The notes under the pieces: model-generated
What the model saw: only the letters and a program-made list of their open reading frames with translations
What the model was told of the DNA's origin: nothing
Databases searched by the model: none
Part shown: positions 25,347 through 38,200 of the stretch, piece by piece
How positions within the stretch are numbered: position 1 is the stretch's first letter
Layout of the letters: each line of letters begins with the position of its first letter
Made by a program: the position numbers and the translations under genes
NCBI GenBank assembly: GCA_963969595.1
Contig: OZ018416.1
Location: 10,246,065-10,310,064 of the forward strand
DNA length: 64,000 bases
Direction of reading: 5' to 3'
Origin: Neckera pumila
Lineage: Eukaryota > Streptophyta > Bryopsida > Hypnales > Neckeraceae

Positions 25347-25860
25347 TAGGACTCTAGAAGCGACCACCTCCTAGAATTTACAATGTTTGTACATTTTGGT
25401 TAATTGAAGAAAGCAAAATGTACCTTTATGTCATGTTCTGCTCAAAATGATAGATCTAAGTTCGAGCCTTCTACCTTACCACTGGAGTGATGAAGTAATG
25501 CTTGGGAGAATTGTGGGTTTACTTAGCTCATTGTTAGCTGGTAGAGTTGGGAAAAAATCCAGTTGCAATTTGATATATCTTTAAAAAAAAAGTGACAAAT
25601 CTCTAAAATTTCTATTTAGACAAAAAATTAGAGAAAAAAATAGAGTTGGTACTTAAAAAAACACTCAATTCGGGAATTAGAGGAAAGTAGCTAGTAAAAT
25701 TCAAAAAATGTCCCAAGCAGTCAATGAAGCTATTTTCAAGAATAAAAAAAACATATAGATATGAATGAAAACTCATACATTTGTTGAGAAACTCACCCAA
25801 AAATTGTGACTTTCATTGAAAAATTTGGATTCTATATCATTCATTGAATGTTCTCACTAC
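25347..25860. other. Intergenic, no gene seen
   Basis: AT-rich sequence. AGTTCGAGCC near 25460 resembles a tRNA B-box, but no tRNA fold or A-box could be built around it. Confidence 0.45.
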
Positions 25861-26735
25861 TGTACAATGGGTGGACAAAAGTATTGTCGCCTCTTTTTGT
25901 TCCCACACAAACACCCTCATTTTTAAGCACTATTTTTTATAATTTTATGTAATTCTTGGATCATTGCATTCCAACTTAGTTTCAATCATGTATACCAAAT
26001 TTCGACTTCAAAAAAGCAAAACTCCATTTTTGGTGATTTTTTAAAGTCAAATTTTATGGTTTTATATAATATTTTATTGAAAACAATTAGTGATGAAAAT
26101 TTTAAATTCAATTGCGGACATATGTAGGAAATATCCATATGCACATCTTATTTTCAACAAGCATCTCCAAAAGAAATTCACAACTCCCTCTACAAAAAAT
26201 TGTATATTGGGATGACAATGTTCTAATTTTGGAAAATAGATATATTTTTATTGTAATTATATTTTTCTATTTAAACATCACATTGTACCTAATTTTGTAC
26301 ATTTGAGCATGATGGTACAATTTCCTTGCCAAAATACAATTACAAAAAAAATATATCTATTTTTCAAAATTAGGACATTGTCACCCAAATATAGAATTTT
26401 TTATAGAGGGAGATGTGAATTTTTTCTGGAGATGCTTATTGAAGATAAGATGTGCGTATAGATATTTCCTACAGATCTCCGCAATTGAATTTAAAAATCT
26501 AATCATTAATTGTTTTCAATAAAATAATATGTAAAACCATAAAAATTGACTTTAAAAATTCACCAAAAATGGAGTTTTGCTTTTTTGAAGTCGAAATTTG
26601 GTATACATGATTGAAACTAAGTTGGAATGCAATGATCCAAGAATTACATAATATTTCAAAAAATAGTGCTTAAAAATGAGGGTGTTCGTGTTGGAACAAA
26701 AGGGGACAACGATACTTTTGTCCCCCCATTGTACA
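25861..26735. repeat. 875-bp inverted repeat (foldback)
   Basis: It starts TGTACAATGGG and ends CCCATTGTACA. The left arm (to about 26274) and the right arm (from about 26325) are near-identical reverse complements of roughly 400 bp each. Matching landmarks in the arms include GGAGTTTTGC(T/A) with GAAGTCGAAATTTGGTATAC, and GCATCTCCA with TGGAGATGC. The loop is about 50 bp and is itself partly palindromic (TTGTAC...GTACAA). No coding capacity. A transcript through it would form a very long hairpin. A single-arm relative lies at 42100-42370. Confidence 0.85.
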
Positions 26736-28108
26736 TTTAATTTCTGGATGGCTTTTGAGCAAATTTTTTGCTTGATAGAGCATTGCTTCTTCCCCATTGG
26801 TCAAAAAAAAGGTCGATCGCCTTTTACATTTTGGGCAGTGCATCACTGGAGTGATGAGGCTATGTCCATGAACATGGATCATATATGTAGATCATGAATA
26901 AGTAAGAAAGTCTCTTATTCATCCAACCATGGAGACATTCATCCAAAAAAGCAACATCATCCCAAGATTTTGAACAAAGTTTACAATTTCATCCATTGAG
27001 GAGGGATAGAATTTAACCATCTTTTTCTTTCTCTTTTTCTTTTTCATTTCTCTTTTGCTAATTTTTTGCACCTTGTATTAGTGGGTTGTGACTGAGGGTG
27101 ACTGTTGCATGCTCCGGCAGTCTTACGCAGCCAACATGTTGGATGAATGCGACTGCTTCCTTTGGGTTTTATCCTTTTAGGGTTTGACCCCTCCATCCGA
27201 GATCAAAGATTATGGTAATTGGTTTGAGATGACCCTAAACTACCAAATGATGGTGAAAAGGTACCCAAATTGAATGACGTGGTTGCGGGTTTGATATCTG
27301 GTGGCAACAAGTTGTGTTTATCTAGCGTAAAATCAACCTCCCTACATGACGTAAAATCAGCCTCTCTACGCGGGATATTGATCCTCCGCATGTGTTGTAT
27401 TACAAAACTCTTGTTAACCCAATGAGGATTTTTTTTTTAATAATTTGCCTTTTCTTCACCATGGGTATAAATGTACCTTGAGAGAGGTGGCATTTTGTAA
27501 TAGGTGATGAATTCTTTTTAAGAATTTACTATTGGAGCTATATAATATGGATGATGTTAATCCCTCATCTAAGTTATACTCTACCCTCCATGTCATACAC
27601 TTCATTGGATTACTAGGTGAATATATATTTGTTTGTCACAAACAATTCATTTGGTATTGAATTCTTAAAGTCGTTAATTTTATATCTTCCCCCTTGGTGT
27701 GGATGGATTTATAAAGTAAACACACACATAATCAACACTAATACCAGCAAAGCATACTGATAATTATAAAGTACAAATGACTTTTATTGGATCTTATTGG
27801 TAAGTAAAAAGAGAGTTTAATGCATGCATTATTTGGATACCACATGAATTAGTCATTAAATACCAAAATTTGATACTAGATTCTAATGATTTTTATTTTA
27901 GCAAACTGGAGATATTTTTTTCCTTTAAAAAATAATAATTTTTTCCTCCAATATGAAAACAATCAACAAAAACTCAATTAGATCACTTAATATTACCTGT
28001 ATTTCTATAATTGGGTACCAAAGATTGATTAGTACAAAAATTGAAATTGCCATAAATATGGTTTATTAGAAATATCATTTTGGAGCCAACAAGTTGTTGC
28101 ATAGCTAG
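26736..28108. other. Intergenic, no gene seen
   Basis: The stretch 27070-27400 is richer in G+C, with a short repeated motif GACGTAAAATCA(A/G)CCTC around 27330 and 27350. No product is recognised, and the rest is AT-rich. Confidence 0.45.
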
Positions 28109-28317
28109 TTTAACCCCAGGAGGACAAACTGATCACCATAGAAATCATCCTTTTAGTACCTTGTGACTCATTGGCTTTAAGAAACCTCCAAGAGTACTCA
28201 TTGGAGGTCAAACTAGTTTGCAAGACTTTCCCTTTCAACACAAAATTTGAAAAGATGAACATTTGCACTTCTGTCTTACATAGAAGAATTCTCTATCATC
28301 CATCAATCTCTAATTGT
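28109..28317. repeat. Dispersed ~210-bp repeat, copy 1
   Basis: Landmarks GAAATCATCC(T/C)TTT, TCATTGGCTT, GCACTCATT-like ACTCATTGGAGGTCAAA, and GCACTTCT(G/A)TC occur in the same order at 40712-40928 and, in shorter form, at 45559-45700. No inverted ends and no coding frame were seen, so the class is unknown. Confidence 0.6.
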
Positions 28318-29445
28318 GCACATCTTACGCCTTCAATAAGGTAGGAGGCTCTAAAACAGAGCGGGCATAAAGAATGGACTCTATAAATAGCTGTGAAATG
28401 GACATAAATTGGTTCTGAAATTGACAAGTATAGTCATTGAATGAATCAAGGACAAAAGCATTATTGATTGCAAGAGCCAGTCATTCTCTTTGCTTTTCCC
28501 ATTTTTATTTAGAATTTCAAGTGAACCGTTTATGAAAAACCTACTCTCACAAATAGGGACCTACGATCCAACTCGTTTGAAAATTCATAAGTGATTCAAA
28601 AATGATCAAAAAAATACGAAATCACTTGAGTTAGGTTCCTCAGCAATTTCTCTTTGTTTGAAAAATGAACTAAAAATATTCCCATCCAAGAAAATACATG
28701 AAAAAGGCGGACCAACCCTTAGATGCTCCATTTCTGAGCCACGTGTCGCATTTTGGACAGTGATGATAATGGGTACACATACTGTCACCTCAACACAGTT
28801 AGTAGTTTTTGTTTCCAATTCTATAATGGAGATGGACGATTGTAAAACTGATCATGGCCAGCCAAAGGGCTGGAGTGTCCGTCAATATGACAATAAATTC
28901 CGGACCTGAGAAGCCAGAACCACAGCTGAAGCTGAAGTCAAAGAGTATGAAGTCCGACTTTTTTTTTGTTTTTTATATTTTTTATATTTTTGAATAAATG
29001 GAAAATCCATTGCATTAAAAAAAATCCACAATATAAGACAGCCAAGCCAAAGGCTGGACAAGGAAGGGAAATGAGCATACACAAGAAAAGTCACAATTGA
29101 ACTATAAAAAGGAACTAGGAGGTTGTTCCAAATGATATAGTTACCATTTCCCTATAAGCTAGAACAAGGGAATGAATCCAAGTTTTATCAAACTTTTGCC
29201 ATATAGAGTTGGCCTGATGACAGTGTTGTCTAGATCTTTATAAGCCCCGCCCACCCGGAATTGAGCAGGGCGTCCCAAAGAGCTTGCTTTTATTTTTGAC
29301 ACAATTGAAACAGGTTTATGAAGTCTGACTTGGAAAAAATAAAACAGAAAAAGTTGTTATTATTTATTTTTATTTTTATTTTTATTTTTATTTTTTCCTT
29401 TCTTTCTTTCTTCTTCTTCTCCCCTTGAAACACATAGACAATCTA
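28318..29445. other. Intergenic, no gene seen
   Basis: Only short frames without domains. A TTTTATTTTTATTTTTATTT run lies at about 29360-29400, followed by a pyrimidine-rich tract leading into the Helitron-like copy. Confidence 0.45.
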
Positions 29446-29717
29446 TCCATACCTTAAGTTTGTTTGTTTGTTTGTTTGTTTGTTTGTTTGTTTGTTTTGT
29501 TTGTTACGTTGAGATCCCTTGGACCTTGAATCCTCCAACTGCGTTCTTCGTACCGTCAGAAAGGCCTTTGAGAGGAGAGGTGCACAGGGCCTTTGTTTTA
29601 TGGCGACTAGACCTACAGTGTGAAAGTTATGAATTTTTTTTAGTTATTTTTTAATTAAAAAAATAACTAAATTACTTTTACTTTTATTTTGACTGTGGCA
29701 ACGGCTTGCTACAGTAG
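29446..29717 (+). mobile_element. Degraded Helitron-like element, plus strand
   Basis: It begins TCCATACCTTAAG preceded by A, followed by a (TTTG)n tract and TTACGTTGAGATCCCTTGGA, and continues to GTGGCAACGGCTTG near 29695-29710. The 3' end is CAGTAG instead of CACTAG, so it is diverged. It has the same family layout as 5311-6291 and 43359-43849, in the other orientation. Confidence 0.5.
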
Positions 29718-31699
29718 TTTTCATTGAAAACAGGCAGAAGAAGTTCGTAGCGTCTTCCCTGTGAGCCTGGCTTGTCTCGTACTTCGGGACTTGCGCTACG
29801 CACTTGCCGCTCTTCCTTCCCAACCCAATATAATAAGTTATACTGCACTCTCTTGTTATGGAAATGCCTTTCCCCTTGAGAACTCGCTGTCAATCTCCAC
29901 CTTTGCGAAGAGGGAGCGCTTGAATCCACGGGGAGTGCTTGAATCCGGCAGGGAGCGATTGGATCCACGTACAGGGAGCGATTGAAGTTTTTGCAAGCAA
30001 TTCGCGTTCGCAGTTTGTAAGCTTTCCAAACCCACAAATTCCAATTGGTTTTGGTGTTCGGATCGGATACTTGGAGAGATTGATGCCCATCTTTTGCTTC
30101 CAAATTTTTATTTCCATAGCTTTGGATTCTCTTTCGCATTTTGTAAGCTTTCGAAACCCACGACTTTCAAGTGGTTTTTTTTGGCTGTTCGGAGGCGTTT
30201 TGAGATTGCTGCAATTCTATATTCCAAACCTTCCGATTTCTCTTGCTCCTCCCGATTGCGTTGAAGGAAGGGAGCCGGAGATGTTTGTTCGATTGTTTGT
30301 AGGTTTGTGGGTCTCACTGTTTGTTGTGATTTTCGATGGGAAGTTAATTGTGGCTGTGAGTAGGGTTTCAGATTGATTTCAGTTTGTGACGTCTTTTGGT
30401 GAAGGAATTCGAGAGAGTTTATTTGTTTGGTTTTGGATTGTTTTGTTTGAGGCAAATTTCTCACTTTTGAGTGCAAGCTTTGACTGTGAGGAAGCGATAG
30501 AGAAAGGATGCCAGTCATAGTTCAGTCACGCCCAATCTTTGCAATCTTATGAAATTTTCTTCAATCCATCCTCTAATCCTTCATCACCTCTTTCACCTTT
30601 TTGGGACTGAAATATGCTCAGCGCACGGTACTGAAATGAAATGAATATGCTCTTACTCTCAATCCTCTTCACCTTGCTCTCACCTCCTTTGATCCCTGGT
30701 CTCCTCTTTCTTGTGGTTTGTGAAATTGAAAACGTAAATGTTTGGATTAGATTGTCAATAGTGGGTGTGTCATATTTGAAGATTGGTTGAGTGAGTAACG
30801 GTGTCTTTTGAAAATTGTAGTTTCTCTTTAGAAAGAGGAAGAAAGAGAGAGCCTACAAAGGGAAGAGAATGTTGCATTTCTGCCCAAGTTTTTGGCTTTG
30901 CAGGTGGATATTAGTTTTAGTTTTAGTTTAAATTTCAGTTATTGGTGAAATGAGGAAGTTCAGAGAGGAATCTTGATTCAAAACTAATTAATTCTGGTAA
31001 CTTGATGTACACGAGGGACCTTAGAGTTTACAGCACTTGGGCTCTGTCAAGTTCAGCAGAATGTTGTTATTCTAGCTTTTAGGGTCACATCAAATGATGG
31101 GCTTGTGTGAAAGTGACAAGTGAAACAAGGTCATGATGAGAGTTGTTTTTAAAGATTTAAGCTTGGGTTTGGATAGATGAGAAGTTACTTGGATGAAACA
31201 TGATTGTGAAGTACTCCATTCATAATCTAGAGTATTGATTTTGACTTAAAAGGTTAACCCGAGAGGAACGTTGTAGACATTAAGTGACAATGGATGATAT
31301 AGAATCCTTTTATATGAAAGACAAAAGTACAAATGTTTATCTTTGGGGTTTTGTATGAAAAAGGGAGGTCTTGCAGATTAGTTTGATCTCAATGAGTGCT
31401 CTTGGGTTGTTTTAAGCAAATGATTTCTACAGTATCCAAAAGGATGATTTCCATGTTGACTAGTTTGTCCTTCTAGGGTTAGATTTGCTTTTCATAAGCT
31501 CTTTATTTTATTGGAAATTCCATAGTCCTATGTTACCATTGCTTACATGTGATTATAAAAATCAAGGTGGAATATTGTGAAGATAGCATGGGGGAAATCC
31601 AATGACCTAAGAGTAATACTAAAATTCTATATTAAAACCTTTTGCTTTTTTTTTTTACTTTTAAAGTAAATATAGTGACATGCCTCATATATATTATAC

Positions 31700-31753
<54 letters not shown>

Positions 31754-32288
31754 TATAAAAGTGGGTGTTAGCAAAGGACTTCATGAATGAATTTAGGTAC
31801 ACCTTTGAATTGAATTTACACGCTTAATACCACTTCTAACACCACATGCAAATACAAGTATATTGTAACCTAATTGTGGAATTGTATAATCTTCCTACTA
31901 TTACATTGCTTAATTTTTTGTTGGGTCTTTTTGGAAGTCAAAATAATATCATAGATTCTCGTCTTAAGCATTTTTTGAGCATTGTATGAATTATAAACTA
32001 ATGAGTTTTCAAAATGCTGAATATAGGTGTATCCATGATCAACCCTAGTCCCTCTTGAACAAAGACCATACATTTTAGGCAAGAAATTTGTACAGGTCAC
32101 AATTAGGTGCAGGTGCCTTCACCACAAAAGAATCAGTAACTCCAAGCCTACCTGTACCTGCAGTGGAAATATCATTTCATTTGTATAAAAAAAAACAAAA
32201 AAAAACAATAAGTAAAGAAAAAGGAGAAAAGATAAAGAAAAAGCGTTTAGTTTCGTTGCTGAACGCTGAGGTTTTAGGGTTTAGGTTG
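29718..32288. other. Upstream region of the ALDH gene
   Basis: 29740-30520 is richer in G+C than nearby DNA and gene-like in composition. It contains short direct repeats (GGGAGCG(C/A)TTGAATCCACG-type near 29910-29990; TTTGTAAGCTTTC(C/G)AAACCCAC at about 30013 and 30141). Frames of 145 codons (plus) and 151 codons (minus) overlap there, but neither shows a domain, so I do not call a gene. It could be a transcribed leader, a non-coding RNA or a gene remnant. The stretch just before 32289 (GGTTTTAGGGTTTAGGTTG) is the presumed 5' UTR. Confidence 0.4.
31702..31749. repeat. (AT)n microsatellite
   Basis: An uninterrupted AT dinucleotide run of more than 20 units, about 540 bp upstream of the ALDH start codon. 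Confidence 0.95.
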
Positions 32289-35200
32289 ATGTCGACCACC
32301 AACGAGCTGGATGCTGCCCAAGTTGTGTCCAAGTTACGAGGGACGCTGCGCAATGGGCGCACCAGGCCTGCGAAGTGGAGGTTGGACCAGTTGCAGCGCA
32401 TTGTGAAGCTTGTGGAGGAGAATGAAGAAGAAATCTCCGCGGCTCTTCATTCGGATTTAAGGAAGTCCAGGCATGAATCTTACATCTCTGAGGTGGGTTG
32501 TTTCTGTCTTCTTTTCCTCTCCTCTTCAACCTTTTCAATTTGGATCCCTAACCCATGAAATACAGTTATGATTTCATGGCATTCTTTAAAATTAGGTCAG
32601 AACTTCTTTTTGGCTATCAGAATTCAAGCTTAGGTTCTGGATTCTTACAATCCCGGAAGCTTGAGAAGGCTCACATTGAACCTGGCATGGTTATAGCCCT
32701 TTCGATCTTAACGAGAGGACACTTGTTGTGATGTGATGTGAATTTGATAAGTCGGATTTAGGATAAGTAATCAATTGATGAGGTTTACAACAGGCTGACA
32801 TTGCAAGTAATGTCAAAAGATTGGGGTTTAGGAATATCTAGAGTAGTGACATAAAAGAGGAGTAATAGATGGGTGAGGTTTTTCAATAGTCTGACATTGC
32901 CAATATTTAGACTGGGATTTCTGTTTTCATGGCATTCTTTAGAATTAGGTTACAACTCCTTTTGGGCAGTCAGAATCCCAGCTCAGCTTCGGACTTCTTA
33001 CAAGCCTGAACCTGGCATTGTGGTTTATATCCCTTTGGATCTTCACCAAAGAAAGCTTGTTGTGATGTGATATAAATTTGATGAGTTGGGCTTAGGAAGA
33101 GATAGAGTATTGTCATAACAGAGAAGTAATAACTGGATGAGGTTCTACGGTAGTCTGACATTGCAAGTGATTTTGGGCTGCTATTCTGGTTTCATGGAAT
33201 TCTTTAGAATTCGGTTAACACTCCAATTGGCTGTCAGAAGTCAAGCTGGGCTTCTGAATTCTTACAAGCCTTGAGTCTTGAGAATGCTCACAATGAACCT
33301 GGCATTGTGTGTTATACCCCTTCTAACGAGAGAAAACTTGTTGTGATGTGATATAAATTGGATAAATTGGATTGAGAGTTTTGGCATAAAAAAGAAACAA
33401 TAAATTGATGATATTTTTCAGTAGTCTAACATTGCAAAATATTGGGGTTATGATTGTGTTGTGATTTTGTTGTGAAGATGAGTTGATTCTGACTTTATGC
33501 CAATTCAGTTTATTGTTTGCTGTCTATCATCTTGCATGGAATTGTGCCATGACATAGTTTTGAAATCTCACCCTAACTTTGCCGTTTCGGGCAAGTGCAG
33601 ATCAAATCGGTGGACACTTCGTGCAAATTGGCGATCAAGAATCTACACAAGTGGATGGCTCCTGAGAAGGTTTATTTATTTATTTAAATTGTCTAAGTTG
33701 TTTTTGTAAATGATCTATGTTTCTGTGGGTTCTAGACTACTTCACCCTTCTTGGGTTTACAAATTCTTTGGCCAACGGCTTACAGAGAAAGTTGGAGAAG
33801 TATTTAATAATATGCGAGACTTATTTTTTGTTGTTCAGGGTGAACTCAAAAGAATGGAATTGAAATTTTTTCGAAGGCAGAGATTGACTAGTGATAAAAT
33901 TGCATGCGCAGAGAGCAGTTCCTCTTGCAGTTATGCCAGCTTCTGCTTCTGTACATCCGGAGCCTCTTGGGGTGGCTTTGATCATTTCTCCATGGAATTT
34001 TCCTTTCTGTAAGATTCTGCTATTGATTTATTATAATATAATAATAATAATATATATTATTTAGTTATATATAATATAATAATAATAATATATAACTTTA
34101 TTATTATTACTATATTATAATAAATTTTATGATTTTTATGATTTTTATGATTTTTTTTATGATTTTTGTTTGTCTGTACATTTAACGGTACAAAATGAAA
34201 TAGAAACTTAAACAAATTGTGTTCAAGAGTTTAGTTTTTAGTAGATGGTTTTCAGTAAAATTAAACTGGTTAAGTAATTTGGAGACAATATCATAGAGAC
34301 GTTGCTCTTGGAGACGCGAGATGTTTTTTTATGGAGACGTCTTCCACAACAGAGGGTGTAACATGATGTTGGATTGTTTGGCAGTGTTGGCTTTTGATCC
34401 CATTATTGGCGCAATAGCTGCTGGTTGCACAATTTGTCTCAAGGCGTCGGAAATTACTCCAGCCACTTCGTCTCTTCTGGCCAGATTGGTGCCCCAGTAC
34501 TTGGACTCTGATGCCATCCAGGTAGTGGAAGGTGGAGTTCCTGAAATTACGGCGCTGCTGGAACAGAAATGGGACAAGATATTCTACACTGGTAATTAAT
34601 TAGCGCTTCCTTTCACCCCATTACATTCTTTTGAATTTATGAAAAGTCACCCTTTTCCTTTGTAGATGGCAGCCAAGAAAAAGAAGTCTGACATTGACTG
34701 TATACACGGTGTTTACTGAGCGCATGTCTTCTTTTTGTAGCTTTTGGTTCCTTCCACATAAGATTTTCCAAGGGTGTGGAAGCATCTCCTTCAGATTGTT
34801 ATGAGTCCTGAAACTATTTGGGAACCTTTCAGCATTTTGTTGTTGAAAAGAGGTCTGAGCAATTGTTGGGGTAATTGTGCAGGCAATTCCAAGACAGGCA
34901 GGATTATCATGGGAGCTGCTGCCAAACACTTAACTCCAGTGACGCTGGAGCTCGGGGGGAAGTGTCCCGTGTTTATTGACGACACTGTTGATCTCAAGGT
35001 AAGAGACACTTTTCATGGGATTTGTTGTTGCCTTGGCGTCTTTGATTTTGAGAAAGTGATGGCTGTATTCTGGCTTGCACTAGGTAACTTTACAGGCCTA
35101 CCACAGGTATAGGATAAAGGAAAATTGAAGGTAATGAAGTAGAAGCATGTCATTGGTCTATTAGTTCAAGCACTTATTACACTACAATATGGCAAGAAAG

Positions 35201-38200
35201 ATTGAAGAGTCCCTTTTTTCATCTGGGCATGTTTCGGGCATGCTCATTGGGACATGAGGAAGCAATTGTTTTTTTCTTCCGTACACAATTACTTGGAAGT
35301 CCATGTCATGGGGGAAAGGGAGAATTTATTATTCATGTCTTGTGACTTGAGCTTTGCTTAAGTGGTGCTGTCTATCTTTGTTATGCCGTACGTGAGGGTC
35401 ACATTCGGCAAAGAGGTGCCGAAATGGAATTAAGGTCCACGCCACCTTGCACTTTTTTACCAATAATTTATTCCGAATCTGACCCTCACGTAGGGTAGTG
35501 TGCCAATGTGTTTTATTTCTGATCGATAGTTTTTATTCGGACATGAACTTTTTTACGTGGGTAGTCCTATGTGTGTTTGTGTAAATGGCTTTGGCATTGG
35601 GAGTAGAGGTTTACACAACCACAAAATAAGGTCAAGTTTACACGGGAGCCTGTGCACGCGAAGAACCTCCGCCTATACTATTGGGAATGGTGAAGGAGTT
35701 GTGTATTTTTATTTTCATAGCATGTTCGTTAACTCTTGATTGGGTGGCTCAGGTGGCATCAAACCGGATTCTCGTTGGAAAGTTTGGAAGTAACAATGGC
35801 CAAGCTTGCATTGCCCCTGATTATATTCTGGTTGAAGAACATGTTGCACCGAAATTGGTACTGCTCATCCTTGTTTTGAGGTTCTAGATTTGGTTATCGA
35901 TCTCAGATTGTGGACTAGATGATCCTCGAGAGCAGGGAATGATGAGAGCATTATCCAACGAATTGTCCAGTCTTTCTACTTAATATATTCATATAAACTT
36001 CTGCTCAATACTGGTCGGTCTTTTTTCCGTGCAGATCAAGCATTTCCAGAACTCACTTGTGGAGTTTTTTGGAAAAGATCCAAGCACATCTTTGGATCTG
36101 TCCCGTATTGTTAGTAAGAATCACTTTCAACGGCTGTCAAGCCTTTTGGACGATCCAAGTACAGCAGAGAAAATCGTCCATGGTGGCGAGCGAGATGAGA
36201 AAACATTGTAAGATCCTCCTGTTCTTGCTCATTGTCTTAGATCATTACATAAGAGGGTATCATTGTTAACCGGTCTCAAGGTTCAGGCTATTTTAGGAAA
36301 CAAATGAAAGTAATAAGACGTTGTTTGTTCTATATAGGTTGGTTACGTTAAGAAAGTTACTTTAGGTTGTAGCTTTTACTGAAAATTCATGTTTTTACCC
36401 TTTGACATAGCTTCAGTTCCATTCATATGGAAGTGTTTCTGCAAACCCAACGGGCGAAAAAGCACAGCTCCAGGCAAAAGCTATAGCCTAAAGTATTTTG
36501 GTTTAGGTAGCAAAACCAAATAGAATAAATCGTGTAGCTCGATTGTGATGCTGAAAAACTTACTAAAATATAAATGGGTCTATAGATGTAATTATAGTAT
36601 TTGTAGTGATTAATATATTAATATCAGAATGAGTTCCTATATTTGTATGGAATTAATTAATACCTGTCAGATAGGATGCTTGATACTCACATATATATAC
36701 ACATACCTTGGTCTCCTCCTGCAAAACTTTGGTACTTACTGGTTAAGTTGAGAAAGTAGTCATGATGTACGCTTTCTAGAACTTTCGTTGAATATGCAAT
36801 GACTAATAAAAACATTATGTTGTGCGCTGCAGATACATCGCTCCAACCTTGTTAGAAAACCCTCCGTTGGACTCCCCTATCATGGCTGAGGAAATCTTCG
36901 GTCCGTTGCTGCCGATTATCACAGTAAGATTCTTAAATTCAGAAATGGTTTTCCCCTGATTCAAGACGACTCTTTAGACAGTAATATATGCAGACTATTC
37001 ATGATTATGCTTACCAAGTGTGGTTTTTGCTTGTGGGAGTAGGTTAGGGATGTCGACGCAGCTTTGAATATTATAATTGACAGGCCAAAAGCACTGGCGG
37101 TCTATGTATTTACAACAAACAACGATTACATCAAAAGGTTTACTGAAGAAACTTCGTCTGGTGGCTTGGCGGTGAACGACTGTGTATTACAAGTAAGTTG
37201 AATGCCGTCCAATATACTATCACTCATACATGTCTCCAGAACCTTATGTCTGTTAAAAACTGCAAATTTCAGTTACATTATTGCTTGACTTGAACCTCAG
37301 ATTGCCGGACTTAAACCCGAGATATATATCTGTCCTAGTTTTTATAACTCTGTGCACTATTGTACTGGTGTGGCATCAAATGAACATTTTAGGGCAGTTT
37401 TCATTTCTATAATGTACAGGGCAAGTCATTTGATGCCATACTAGTACAACACTGGTATATAGGTTTGAGAGTCTTAAATCTAGACCTGTTTGAGATGTGA
37501 GATATTTAAGGATACAGTAAGGATATGGATTCGAGGGTTCTAGATTTGAGATGACCTTAATGTTGTAGGTAGACTTGAATAAGAGAACTATGGATATTGG
37601 ATATTGGTTCTTTGGCTTAAATATCTCCTTGAACATTGGACTTGAACATCATAATTTTAGTGCTCTAAATCACACCATTTTAACAAATATGGTAGGGAAT
37701 CTATACATGTGGTTATTAACTGTTCAAAGTGGCTTCTCTTATCGTAATGATTTGCTACTTTAAATGGGTCTTGTCGAAGTCTTTTAGTCAATTCCAACAC
37801 ACTAAACTACATATTATTGGATATCGTATGAATTAATTATAAAGTTTCAAAGTTTTACTCATACGGTATGTACAACTGTAGGTATGCTTTTACTATTTAG
37901 CCTGGATTTTAAGTATGCACTTGTCAGTAAAATTTTACTTCATCAATGGCCTGTTCAAGGCCTACTTACAGCAAATGGTCTCTGATATGAAACGATTCAC
38001 TAAGCTAAAGTAACGTCTGTCACTACTACATAACATTCAACCCAGCACTCCAAGAATGTTATGTAAAGATTCTAATTCCAGTCAATTAACTTGGACAGAT
38101 TCATGAGATTTAATATTTGGGTCTAATTGGGTTCTAATTTGGGTCACACCTGTGTTGCAGTTCGTTGCTACCGACTTGCCCTTCGGGGGAGTGGGCGAGA

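Noticed and set aside
25433..25520. Possible tRNA or SINE internal promoter (AGTTCGAGCC)
   Set aside because: Only a B-box-like word is present. No A-box at the right distance, no cloverleaf and no element boundaries could be found.
29460..29654. 64-codon frame starting in a TTTG tract
   Set aside because: Same microsatellite artefact, inside the degraded Helitron-like copy.
29684..30376. 151-codon minus and 145-codon plus frames that overlap
   Set aside because: No recognisable domain in either and no way to choose a strand. Kept only as an unassigned gene-like segment.
34020..34165. Hairpin in ALDH intron 3
   Set aside because: The pairing comes from TAA/TTA low-complexity sequence. Chance folding of AT repeats explains it.
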